Origin: Hyphococcus sp.
Lineage (GTDB): Bacteria > Pseudomonadota > Alphaproteobacteria > Caulobacterales > Parvularculaceae
NCBI GenBank assembly: GCA_021776245.1
Contig: JAJFGF010000015.1
Coordinates: forward strand, 1 to 45,122
Direction of reading: 5' to 3'
DNA: 45,122 bases
Under the pieces are notes generated by a model. The model saw only the letters and a list, made by a program, of their open reading frames with translations. It did not search any database and had not been told where the DNA came from. Position 1 is the first letter of the stretch. Every line of letters starts with the position of its first letter. Positions 1 through 7,158 of this stretch are shown here, piece after piece. Both the position numbers and the translations under genes were made by a program.

Positions 1-79
1 TCCCTTCTTCGTTCGCTCTTCGTATCGCTTCTTTCTTAAACTCGGCGCTGTAACGCTTGTACGGCTTCGGTTTCGTCAT
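1..79 (-). CDS. IS3-family transposase OrfA, N-terminal fragment (runs off left edge)
   Basis: The first 26 codons of an OrfA-type protein are visible on the minus strand, beginning MTKPKPYKRYSAEFKKEA. The YSAEFKKEAI pattern is typical of the start of the helix-turn-helix DNA-binding subunit of IS3-family transposases. An AGGAGGTGTC Shine-Dalgarno sequence lies a few bases before the ATG at 79. The rest of OrfA and all of OrfB would lie left of the window, so intactness cannot be judged. Confidence 0.75.
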   Translation of the reverse strand, partial: MTKPKPYKRYSAEFKKEAIRRANEEG

Positions 80-80
80 T

Positions 81-126
81 TGACACCTCCTGGGAGCTAT
101 TACTCCCTTTTCTAGGTGTCCACGAA
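81..126 (-). mobile_element. End of the IS3-type element with a hairpin over the transposase ribosome site
   Basis: Reading toward the transposase, GACACC pairs with GGTGTC and, nested inside, GGGAG pairs with CTCCC. The right arm contains the transposase Shine-Dalgarno sequence. The element end should lie about 120-130, just outside the hairpin; the exact terminal base and the target duplication cannot be fixed because the other end is not in the window. Confidence 0.5.
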
Positions 127-130
127 TTCA

Positions 131-491
131 GGGCAAAACCAGTAGGCCGGGGGCTAGCGGACCATAGCATTTGGTCCCGACAAGTGCGATGTCCGCTTTC
201 AGCGCAGGAGAAGACATGCCGAATTGTTTCGATAATGTCGCTAAAATCCTCAAACCGGACCTAAGATATGCTTGGGCACCGCCTTCATCGCTCCCCGTCT
301 TTTTGGGACCTATTTGTAAAAGTCTCTTGACCATTTTCTTAGTGCTATAGCGGTCAATATCGACTTGCCGAGAACGAACTGCAAGGTCACGGTGCCAGTG
401 AAGTCGGGCCCTTGCAGCTCGTTGTCGCCGCATGCAATCGCGCCGCAATAAAAAAACGAATGCAAAACCACGCACGTATCTGACCTTTCTA
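131..491. other. Non-coding stretch beside the IS end
   Basis: No convincing gene is seen here. A minus-strand reading frame enters this stretch from within the neighbouring gene and stops at 128 at the IS boundary, but it has no recognisable motif and its upstream part is only a shadow of the gene at 492-2051. It may be the truncated tail of something cut by the IS. Confidence 0.3.
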
Positions 492-2051
492 CTAGGGCTC
501 TTCGCCCAGCGCATCCCACCACGGCAATAATTCGCCGATTTTATCAGCAAACGGATAAGGACGGCGTTCGACGTCTTTCGGCGCATGGCGATTATGCACA
601 TGGGCGACGTGCCAACCGGCGAAGTCGGCGGTTGCGATTTCGCGCAGGGTCGTAGAGAGCGTACCAAATGTTGCGGTCATCAACACCTGCTCAAGATCAG
701 ATACTGAACAGAACGCGACCGGGCAGCGATCGGCTTCAATGATCCTGCCTTCGGCGTCGGCCAGCGCGCGGGCCCGCGACAGAAAATCGTCATATCGCCC
801 GCGCGCGAGCGTCAGCCAGTTATCGATCGTGATGACGACGCCAACCGCGTCGACATTGATCATGTCATCCGGCACGAAGCCTTGCCTGACGTGGGACTTG
901 TATCGCCAAATCTGAAAAACGCCCTTCGACACCTCGTTGAAACCAGGCTGCGCGCGCGGGTCCTTTAATGGCTCTTCGCCGAAGCGGGCGGCGAGCGGCA
1001 TGCGTTTGGCTTTACATTCGGCGATGATGTGGGTCTCGCCGCCGCGCCGAAGGCGCAAATCCGGCGCATCAATGGATTTGCCCTGCCCCGGCAACGGATA
1101 GTTGAAACTTCGGTCAACATCGACATCGTCCCACGGATCGTTAAGCAAGCCGAAACAGTACTCTTCAAAGCGTTCGCCGATTTCACGCGGCACATCTCCG
1201 CCTTCGCCAATCACATCGTAGTAGAGACCGGACGTCACGCGCGCGAACAAGAGCTCGCGCAGCGGCGCGCGCAGACGATCGTCAAAAACGATGCACGGAC
1301 GCCCGCGAAGGACGCTTGGTTTATAGCCGACATGGCCAGGTCCACCGCGCATGGTCTTTGCCGCTCGCCGGATATCTTCAATCGGTCGCGCAATCAGATT
1401 GAGCGTCGCCTGGAATAATTCCGGCGTGACGCCAAGCTCGGGCTGCGCATAATCGCGTGCGATCGCCGCATTTTCGGCGAACATCCAATAAGCGACGAAC
1501 CCGCAGAGCGCGAAATCTTGGGGCCCTATCCCGTATTGATCGGCAAAATACGCCGCGCCTGCTGGACCGCCGAAGAGAAAGAGAGACCGGTAAAGGTCGA
1601 TTACATTGGCGGCGGAACGCTGCCATTCAAATTGTCGATGACCAAGGCGCGCCATGGTGTTGAAAACGCTTGTTTTGCCGAGCGAAACGCCGTCATCGGC
1701 GTTTTCAAGATCTCGCAACATGTTGTTGGCGGCGGCAATCGCGTCGAAGAACTGGTAGTTGAGATGGCGCCCGCGCATGGGCTTTTTCGGCGTCGTCAGC
1801 AATTCGTTCATCAACGTATCAAGGGTCCATTTCTGGATGTGCATGTTGTCCGTGAGCGTCGACGTCGCAGCCTTGGCGGGATAGCGCATAACCCGCGCGC
1901 CGGCGGCCTCGCGGTCTGATTGGATGGCGTCGACCGCCCAGACGAGTTGGCAAAACCCCTCATCGTCCGCCGCGGCGAGGAGGCGCTCAAGCCTTCGCCG
2001 GTAGAATTTGCTCTTGAGGCTGCTCAACACTGTCACCTTCATCCTTCTCAT
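492..2051 (-). CDS. Uncharacterised protein with a PD-(D/E)XK-like nuclease motif
   Basis: A 519-residue soluble protein with no family name I can assign. Residues 330-347 contain P330-D331, then E345-C346-K347 in a hydrophobic strand context (HIIAECKAK). The D-x13-ExK spacing is that of PD-(D/E)XK nuclease folds, so a DNA- or RNA-cleaving role is a reasonable inference, not a demonstration. The N-terminal 300 residues are mostly helical and of unknown function. It is the last gene of a three-gene minus-strand run, 48 bases after the DUF4238 gene. An in-frame ATG at 2042 is an alternative start. Its position beside an IS and toxin-antitoxin genes suggests a defence or mobile-element role. Confidence 0.7.
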   Translation of the reverse strand: MRRMKVTVLSSLKSKFYRRRLERLLAAADDEGFCQLVWAVDAIQSDREAAGARVMRYPAKAATSTLTDNMHIQKWTLDTLMNELLTTPKKPMRGRHLNYQFFDAIAAANNMLRDLENADDGVSLGKTSVFNTMARLGHRQFEWQRSAANVIDLYRSLFLFGGPAGAAYFADQYGIGPQDFALCGFVAYWMFAENAAIARDYAQPELGVTPELFQATLNLIARPIEDIRRAAKTMRGGPGHVGYKPSVLRGRPCIVFDDRLRAPLRELLFARVTSGLYYDVIGEGGDVPREIGERFEEYCFGLLNDPWDDVDVDRSFNYPLPGQGKSIDAPDLRLRRGGETHIIAECKAKRMPLAARFGEEPLKDPRAQPGFNEVSKGVFQIWRYKSHVRQGFVPDDMINVDAVGVVITIDNWLTLARGRYDDFLSRARALADAEGRIIEADRCPVAFCSVSDLEQVLMTATFGTLSTTLREIATADFAGWHVAHVHNRHAPKDVERRPYPFADKIGELLPWWDALGEEP

Positions 2052-2099
2052 CGCCCAGCCCGTCAGAGACTAAAGAGCCGCGAACGCCAATCGCATTCT

Positions 2100-3074
2100 T
2101 CACTTTCTGCGCAGAGAGACGGGGGAATATTCTTCCGGCCCAAAGCCGTCCATCTTCAGTTGCAGCCGGCTCTCTTTATATTTGGCGCCTAACTTCCGAA
2201 TGCCGTAGTCGTTACGCGGACCGAAAAGGAAGCGACGGGCGTAAACCGCGCGATAACGATTGATGGGTTTTACCATCTCCCGCGGCGCGGCGAACCACGG
2301 AAAAATCTCCTTGTTCCATGTCGCCAAAAGGCAATGCTGCGCTGTCAATGGAAAGGTCAGCTCAACCATCTTGTGAACGATCCCGCCGCCGTAGATGGGC
2401 GATTGATAGGCCGGGGGCACTTCGAATATCACGGGGTTATCGCTAGTGATAAAATATTGCGGCGCCTGGGCCTCTAAAATGGTCCAATTCATATTGAAGA
2501 AGATTGGCGGCAGCCGGTCGTAGAGGCCGAATGCTGCCAAGGTGAAGTCCTTGGCGACAGACACTTTGAACTTCTGCGGACTTTTCATCGAATCCCGTAA
2601 CTGATCGATTTCTTCGTCAGACATGGCACCGCGATCACGCTGGTATCGTTCGATATGGGTTTTAAACGCGCCGTCGTGACAGGCGGTGGCGTACATCTGA
2701 AGCTGATGAAATCGCATCATATATTCGGCGTATTGATGGCGAAACGCGTCAGTGCGCACATACATGATCGCAATGAAGGATGCGAAGTCCATACGCTCCT
2801 GGTCTAGCAACGTCTCCCGATTGATCAGCTTTTTCAGCAACGGCGCAGCTTTGTCTTCGATATCGGCGATAAAGTCTTCAAGATCATCGCGCCGCGAGCC
2901 GTCTTCGAGTTTCACGCTATAGAGATATTTTTCATAAGCGGTCGCGTCGACCGTCGATCCGCGCGCCTCGTCTTTTTCCGTATCGAACGTCCAGATCGTT
3001 TCCTGGGGCTCCAACGCCGCGAAGTGCCGGAGATAAAATTTCGGCACGAAATGATGGCGTTTTTTCACGGGCAT
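2100..3074 (-). CDS. DUF4238 domain protein
   Basis: A 324-residue protein opening with the hallmark of DUF4238: HHFVPKFYLRHF at residues 7-18, followed by a WTFDTEK segment. The family has no settled biochemical function; members are often found in accessory regions. No signal peptide or membrane segment is evident. Its ATG at 3074 lies inside the last codons of the upstream membrane-protein gene (10-base overlap), so the two are almost certainly translated together. The gene is of full family length and shows no damage. Confidence 0.85.
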   Translation of the reverse strand: MPVKKRHHFVPKFYLRHFAALEPQETIWTFDTEKDEARGSTVDATAYEKYLYSVKLEDGSRRDDLEDFIADIEDKAAPLLKKLINRETLLDQERMDFASFIAIMYVRTDAFRHQYAEYMMRFHQLQMYATACHDGAFKTHIERYQRDRGAMSDEEIDQLRDSMKSPQKFKVSVAKDFTLAAFGLYDRLPPIFFNMNWTILEAQAPQYFITSDNPVIFEVPPAYQSPIYGGGIVHKMVELTFPLTAQHCLLATWNKEIFPWFAAPREMVKPINRYRAVYARRFLFGPRNDYGIRKLGAKYKESRLQLKMDGFGPEEYSPVSLRRK

Positions 3075-4384
3075 TGGCTCAATGCGTAATAGATTTCAAA
3101 GCCGCCGACAGCTTCAATATATTCATAGGTCTTGATGGTCGCGAGATAATCGCCGGTCTCCTCGGCATAGTCGCGACGCGCGACGATATTCTCGATCAGC
3201 GCATCGGAAAGCGGAACGCCGGCGGCTTTCTCCGTGAGCGTATTGGCGAAGGCCAAGAATGTCTTCAGCGTCGCATCGACGTCCTCCATATCGAAGACGC
3301 TGATGTCGAGTTTGAGCGTTTTTGCAACGCCCTCATCGCCCTCGACGTGATAAGAAATGTGATTGGCAGTAAATCGATCGGCGGGTTCCTTTATGACCGC
3401 TGTCGCGCACCACTCATCGGAAGTCTCGGCGAAGCGATGATATTCGTCGGTCTCGGCGCCGAATTCGGAAAGAAATGCCTTGGCGACATAAGGGTCCCAC
3501 CCCTCGCCCGGCGCGAAATAACGGCGGGTGTTTTCATTTTGTCGGCGACGCAGGACCTCGCGCGTCAACGCGCGAACCCCATCCTTCGATTTTGGCTTCG
3601 AAATCACCATATCCCGCCGCCAACGCTGCAACAGCTCGACATTGGCGCCGAAGGTCGTGATCGCCGTTGCGTGGGCAAAGCGGCGAATGTCCGGGTCGGT
3701 GATGAATATTTTCAAGGTTGAGAACGCCGTCTGATAGATGGCATAGAGGGAAAGACAGAAGAGATAGGGCAGAAACAGGACGGTCAACACGAGCGGCAGC
3801 GCGAAATCAGCGAGCGTCGCGATGGATGCAAATGATTGCCAGTCCGCCCGGATTTGGCGGAACGCAAACCACAAATAGACCAATACGATGATCGCCAGCA
3901 CCGCCGTCAGCAGATTATAGGCGGGTCGCAAATCTTCTTTGCCCTCGGACACCGCCTGCTTCAGGACCAGAGCCGTCAAAGCGGGAAAGAGCGCGAGCTC
4001 AACGATCAGCGGAAACGCGGTGTAGCCGACAAGATATTCGACGACGACCAGGACTTTAAGCTGGTCAAAAAAGAGCTGGCGAAATTTGATAAACTCGCCG
4101 GCTTTCGTGGGCATACGAAAAACTTCAACGACGGCAACGAAAAACGCCCAAATCAGTGTCGTTTTCAAATGGCTGACGTCCCAGGCGCCAATCAACGCCA
4201 AGCCATAAACAATCAAAGCAATATAGGCGGCCGTCGTTGCATAGATCGGCGTCAGATGCCTTGATAAGAGCGCGCGCAAAACGGCGACAACGGCTTTTCG
4301 TATCGCGGGCTTGGATAAAACATAGACCGCGCCGACGGACACCCAAAATAGGACCGCGATTTCGCGGTTGGTAAAAATCTCCAT
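3065..4384 (-). CDS. Polytopic membrane protein with soluble C-terminal half, unknown family
   Basis: A 439-residue protein. Residues 1-220 hold about six hydrophobic segments (around 10-25, 45-65, 70-90, 110-140, 155-175 and 185-215). Residues 225-439 are charged and soluble, probably cytoplasmic. I do not recognise a named domain. It is the promoter-proximal gene of a run that continues with the DUF4238 protein (10-base overlap) and the PD-(D/E)XK-like protein. A membrane component followed by an unknown protein and a putative nuclease is an arrangement seen in several anti-phage systems, but here that is inference from layout only. A GGGGCG sequence upstream of the ATG may serve as a weak ribosome site. 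Confidence 0.7.
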   Translation of the reverse strand: MEIFTNREIAVLFWVSVGAVYVLSKPAIRKAVVAVLRALLSRHLTPIYATTAAYIALIVYGLALIGAWDVSHLKTTLIWAFFVAVVEVFRMPTKAGEFIKFRQLFFDQLKVLVVVEYLVGYTAFPLIVELALFPALTALVLKQAVSEGKEDLRPAYNLLTAVLAIIVLVYLWFAFRQIRADWQSFASIATLADFALPLVLTVLFLPYLFCLSLYAIYQTAFSTLKIFITDPDIRRFAHATAITTFGANVELLQRWRRDMVISKPKSKDGVRALTREVLRRRQNENTRRYFAPGEGWDPYVAKAFLSEFGAETDEYHRFAETSDEWCATAVIKEPADRFTANHISYHVEGDEGVAKTLKLDISVFDMEDVDATLKTFLAFANTLTEKAAGVPLSDALIENIVARRDYAEETGDYLATIKTYEYIEAVGGFEIYYALSQCP

Positions 4385-4982
4385 GAGCGCCCCGGCGTAA
4401 ATTGAAGGGTATGTTGCAACTTGGGGCTTTATGATTTGAGTTCAAGCGACTAGGCGCAACCGCGGAGAACTTGCAGAAAACGAATCACTGATTCGGGCGC
4501 GCCAAGTTTTGCAATCGCGCCATACAAGGGGTTCGGAGGGCGGCCAGGCTTTGCCGCCCGGTCTGAGGCCGGTATTCGGTCAATATGTATTCAGCCACGG
4601 ATCAACCGGCCTATTCCGGCGGCGCCGACATGCACATGTAATCAAGGCGGCGTATAAGAGCCTTGCCTAAGACCAGACCTCCAATGGAAACGCCCAATGT
4701 TGCCTGACAATGCCTTTCTCCGCCACCTGCCTAACCTCATGGCCCGAGCGGGACGAACGAAGCCCCTGAATCTAATGTCTTCCTTTGCTCAAAAGTTGGC
4801 ATTGACGCTGACGGGTCATTGCCACATCCAGACGTTGCCGCCGCGCTCGAGACCGGCTTTCTGGAATTGCCTTGACAAATGAAGTATAGAGTTAGTGCTG
4901 GAGCACCTGATCGCCAACGACAATCTAGAATCCGTGATCTAAAATCTCAGTATCGCTGACTACCGCCTGAAAAAGTAACCCA
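4385..4982. other. Non-coding stretch with two palindromes upstream of the three-gene cassette
   Basis: About 600 bases with no credible gene. A 15-base palindrome, CGAATCA-C-TGATTCG, lies at 4481-4495, about 100 bases upstream of the cassette start, where an operator could sit. A second hairpin, GGGCGGC/GCCGCCC with an 8-base loop, lies at 4538-4559 and lacks a T-run. Nothing else stands out. Confidence 0.4.
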
Positions 4983-5795
4983 TCAGGGTAACTTCGCAGC
5001 AAGCTCGGATAGTGTAACAAATCTAACACCATGAGCGGTCTGGGCCCATTGTCGATTGTCATCGTCTAACACTGACTGCGGGGCACTCTTTCCCTGGTCC
5101 TCTGTACAGAAATAATCAGCACCACTTGCTACGTGAGATGCCATTGAGTCTCCATCTGCCCACTCTGCAACCGCCTTTCCAATTGCTGACTGCTCTGTAT
5201 CCGTTGCCATGGCCAAGCATGAAAACAATGGTTGGTCGGAAATGCCGCTGCGTGTTTCAATAGATCGAGCGATTGATCGAATAATTGCGTAGCCGACACC
5301 GCGGCTCTCAATTTCCCTGCTAACCTCCGCCACGCATTCCAGATAAGCTCCGGGGTCCGGCATCTGAGCATACTTTGCTGGATCTGGGCCACCACTCGCC
5401 TCCAAAAACTCTGGAGGCCGAGGCATACCTATGCGTGGTGCAGATAGCAGTCTCACTCCGAGGGATAGCGCATCGCGGATTCGGTCCGCCATAATCGGAT
5501 GAAGACCAGGATGCTGACTGTGATCCGGCCCAATCGAACTCGATATGCTGACTGCGCTCCCCGCAATTGGCGTCGTCTTCACTGAAGCCTGCCCTTTCGT
5601 AGTCCCAAAGTGTTGAGACCGAGTAGCCTTACCAATCGCCTCCAGCGTTCCACATGTCTCACTTATGAAGGCCTCAATACTTCCCGACTTCAGGGCAGAA
5701 TTGATCTTGTGGAAGTCGCCGTTTCTGGGATCTTTCGGAAACAAATCCGGTCTTACGGCCGGCTGCCAAGCATTGCTATCGAATGTGACCTTCAT
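4983..5795 (-). CDS. PIN-like domain protein, orphan
   Basis: A 270-residue protein that looks like a PIN-type metal-dependent RNase fold. The N-terminus reads VTFDSNAW (D6 as the usual first acidic residue). An acidic helix follows near residues 46-55 (SETCGTLEAIG). The C-terminal part has ASGADYFCTEDQ, and the protein ends in GVRFVTLSELAAKL, the usual last strand and helix of PIN domains. The central region (residues 60-150) is longer than in small VapC toxins. No antitoxin-like gene lies within 500 bases on either side, so it stands alone. Function as a toxin or defence RNase is inferred from the fold only. Confidence 0.6.
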   Translation of the reverse strand: MKVTFDSNAWQPAVRPDLFPKDPRNGDFHKINSALKSGSIEAFISETCGTLEAIGKATRSQHFGTTKGQASVKTTPIAGSAVSISSSIGPDHSQHPGLHPIMADRIRDALSLGVRLLSAPRIGMPRPPEFLEASGGPDPAKYAQMPDPGAYLECVAEVSREIESRGVGYAIIRSIARSIETRSGISDQPLFSCLAMATDTEQSAIGKAVAEWADGDSMASHVASGADYFCTEDQGKSAPQSVLDDDNRQWAQTAHGVRFVTLSELAAKLP

Positions 5796-6188
5796 GATGA
5801 TGCCCTGTGATACGTCTATTCTTTAAATGAAGCATGCACTGAGAGACTTCCGATTGCGACCGCAAATCTAAACTTCTCAAGCCTCACGCGATTTGTCACA
5901 TCGAGTGAATAGCGTCCGCTTTAAGGGTTTTATTCCAGTGCTTGCGTCATGCCCAACATACTGAATTGGGTCATAATGATCCGATCACGCGATCCAGTTC
6001 TTATGTCTTCTTTTGCGCGCGGAGCCGACGTCCCGGCATATCCGTGCCACGACTGCTTTTGGATAAAAGAAGACCTACGGAAAAGTCCCGAAGCATGATC
6101 ACTGCGACGATCCGACCGGCCTTTTTCTTTTAGGGAATTTTGGTCTTCGTTTGTCGCACAGTAAAGCCGCTGGTTTTTCCGCAGCGTT
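5796..6188. other. Non-coding stretch before element copy A
   Basis: No gene is supported. The part from about 6126 onward (TTTAGGGA, then CTTCGTTTGTC) resembles 8123-8160 ahead of the second copy of the repeated element, so the duplicated unit may begin here. In copy B an additional segment of about 115 bases separates this part from the promoter. Confidence 0.4.
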
Positions 6189-6216
6189 TTGATTTCATCT
6201 TCATTTCATGTACAGT
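6189..6216 (+). promoter_or_regulatory. Promoter of repeated element, copy A
   Basis: TTGATT (6189-6194) and TACAGT (6211-6216) are separated by 16 bases. The paralogous copy at 8300-8327 keeps both hexamers in place with the same 16-base spacing (TTGCGT and TATAGT). The predicted start at about 6223-6224 coincides with the first base of a conserved hairpin, which supports the assignment. Confidence 0.6.
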
Positions 6217-6270
6217 CAGCGCGCAGTCGCAGCGCGGCTGTGGGGCGTGGAAACCCCTGAAGGACGAATA

Positions 6271-6369
6271 ATGTTTCGCACAAAGTTTCAGAGACGGTTT
6301 TTTCGACTGCGGTCTTATGGGCCGGGAAGCGTGAAACAGGGCGGCGCGGTTTCCGCACTGCCTAAATAG
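6271..6369 (+). CDS. 32-residue basic small protein, copy A of a duplicated pair
   Basis: ATG at 6271, TAG at 6367-6369. The peptide starts MFRTK and is rich in Arg and Lys with a central FRLRSYGPG and a C-terminal VKQG..AVS.L.K. The paralogue at 8384-8482 has the same length, start, stop and no indel, with about 25 of 32 residues identical. A GAAGGA ribosome site lies six bases upstream. About five of a dozen or so base differences are synonymous, so selection on the peptide is possible but not proven; some of the rest keep an RNA stem. It could be a leader peptide, a small toxin or simply an RNA with a fortuitous frame. It lies upstream of the first AbiE operon. Confidence 0.5.
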   Translation: MFRTKFQRRFFRLRSYGPGSVKQGGAVSALPK

Positions 6370-6427
6370 CGCGCTCGTATCTTTCACGGGTTCCACTCCC
6401 GGTCCGCCGGACGCCTCTTTATTTGGC

Positions 6428-6455
6428 GGCGGCGTTCCTTCAGGGGAACGCCGTC
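6428..6455 (+). terminator. Likely intrinsic terminator after element copy A
   Basis: An 11-base stem (arm 6428-6438 with arm 6445-6455, core GGCGTTCC/GGAACGCC, one G-T pair) with a TTCAGG loop is followed by TTCATTTTAG. It would end a transcript from the promoter at 6189 just before the AbiE promoter region. Confidence 0.55.
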
Positions 6456-6485
6456 TTCATTTTAGTGGAATTTTCATTCTATATA

Positions 6486-6534
6486 TGTTACAAAACATCG
6501 GACAAGAATGGTTTATGTCCGAGGAATTGTAACA
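6486..6534 (+). promoter_or_regulatory. Nested inverted repeats upstream of AbiEi (probable autoregulatory operator)
   Basis: Outer arms TGTTACAA (6486-6493) and TTGTAACA (6527-6534) and inner arms CGGACA (6499-6504) and TGTCCG (6516-6521) are all perfect. The outer right arm ends exactly at the ATG at 6535. A possible -10 (TATATA) overlaps the outer left arm. AbiEi antitoxins of known systems repress their own promoter by binding paired inverted repeats, which fits. The GAGGA ribosome site (6521-6525) lies between the two right arms, so an RNA hairpin could also limit translation. Confidence 0.6.
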
Positions 6535-7158
6535 ATGGCCATGCCCGGGAACCAGACCGAACATGACCGGCTGATGGCCTATATGGCCGGCCGCGGGCTT
6601 GTGCGCGCCCGCGAGCTTAAAAAAATCGGGGTGTCGGCAACAGCCATTTCCCGGGCGGTTGACGATGGCGACATCCTGCGCGTTGGCCGGGGGCTGTATC
6701 AGCATCCGGAGGCTGACATCGACGCCGACATGGCGATGGCGGAAGTGAGCAAGCGTGCGCCAAACGCGGTGATCTGCCTGATGTCGGCGCTGGCGTATCA
6801 TGGGCTTACGGATCAAATGCCCCGGAAAGTATGGATTGCCATCGGCGCCAAAGACTGGGAGCCAAAGATTGCGTATCCGCGGATCCGGGCCGTGCGATTT
6901 CGCGAACCTTACCTGACGCAAGGTATTGAAGAGCATACCATTGGCGGTGTCGACGTGCCGATCTATTCAGCGGCAAAATCAATCGCCGACGCGTTCCGAA
7001 ATCCAAAACTGGTTGACCGATCCGTCGCTATTGAATGCCTGAAGTCAGCCCTTGAGGGTCGCAAGGCGACGCCATCGTCGCTTGCGGACGCGGCGCGGGA
7101 AAATGGCGCCTGGCGACGCATGCGCCCATATCTGGAGGCGCTGACGTCAAATGGCTGA
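6535..7158 (+). CDS. AbiEi-type antitoxin / transcriptional regulator (pair 1)
   Basis: A 207-residue protein with an N-terminal winged-helix (residues about 10-60, including LVRARELKKIGVSATAISRA and GDILRVGRGLYQ), the usual DNA-binding domain of AbiEi-family type IV antitoxins. A C-terminal domain follows. I chose the ATG at 6535 because GAGGA lies nine bases upstream; an in-frame ATG at 6508 would lie inside the operator-like repeats. The stop overlaps the start of the AbiEii gene by eight bases, the normal layout of these pairs. The role is to neutralise the cognate toxin and repress the operon. Confidence 0.85.
   Translation: MAMPGNQTEHDRLMAYMAGRGLVRARELKKIGVSATAISRAVDDGDILRVGRGLYQHPEADIDADMAMAEVSKRAPNAVICLMSALAYHGLTDQMPRKVWIAIGAKDWEPKIAYPRIRAVRFREPYLTQGIEEHTIGGVDVPIYSAAKSIADAFRNPKLVDRSVAIECLKSALEGRKATPSSLADAARENGAWRRMRPYLEALTSNG

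Larger units (their letters stand above)
6189..6455 (+). repeat. Promoter/structured leader/small-ORF element, copy A
   Basis: First of two diverged direct copies (the other is 8300-8580). In order it holds a promoter, hairpin A (CAGTCGC 6224-6230 with GCGGCTG 6234-6240), hairpin B (GGGG 6242-6245 with CCCC 6254-6257), a GAAGGA ribosome site at 6259-6264, a 32-codon frame (6271-6369), a stem inside the end of that frame (6340-6344 with 6358-6362, continued by GCGG 6346-6349 with CCGC 6353-6356), hairpin D (CTCGT 6374-6378 with ACGGG 6386-6390) and a terminator-like stem. Most of these stems are kept in copy B despite base changes. I know of no family matching it. Confidence 0.7.

Noticed and set aside
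4697-4882. A 61-codon plus-strand frame in the gap before the PIN-like gene
   Set aside because: No ribosome site, no recognisable motif and no conserved neighbour.
6385-6405. A GGTTCCA sequence in the repeated element that looks like a tRNA or tmRNA T-loop
   Set aside because: The purine expected at position 57 is C in copy A, the T-stem is not kept in copy B, and no acceptor stem or CCA-like end can be drawn.
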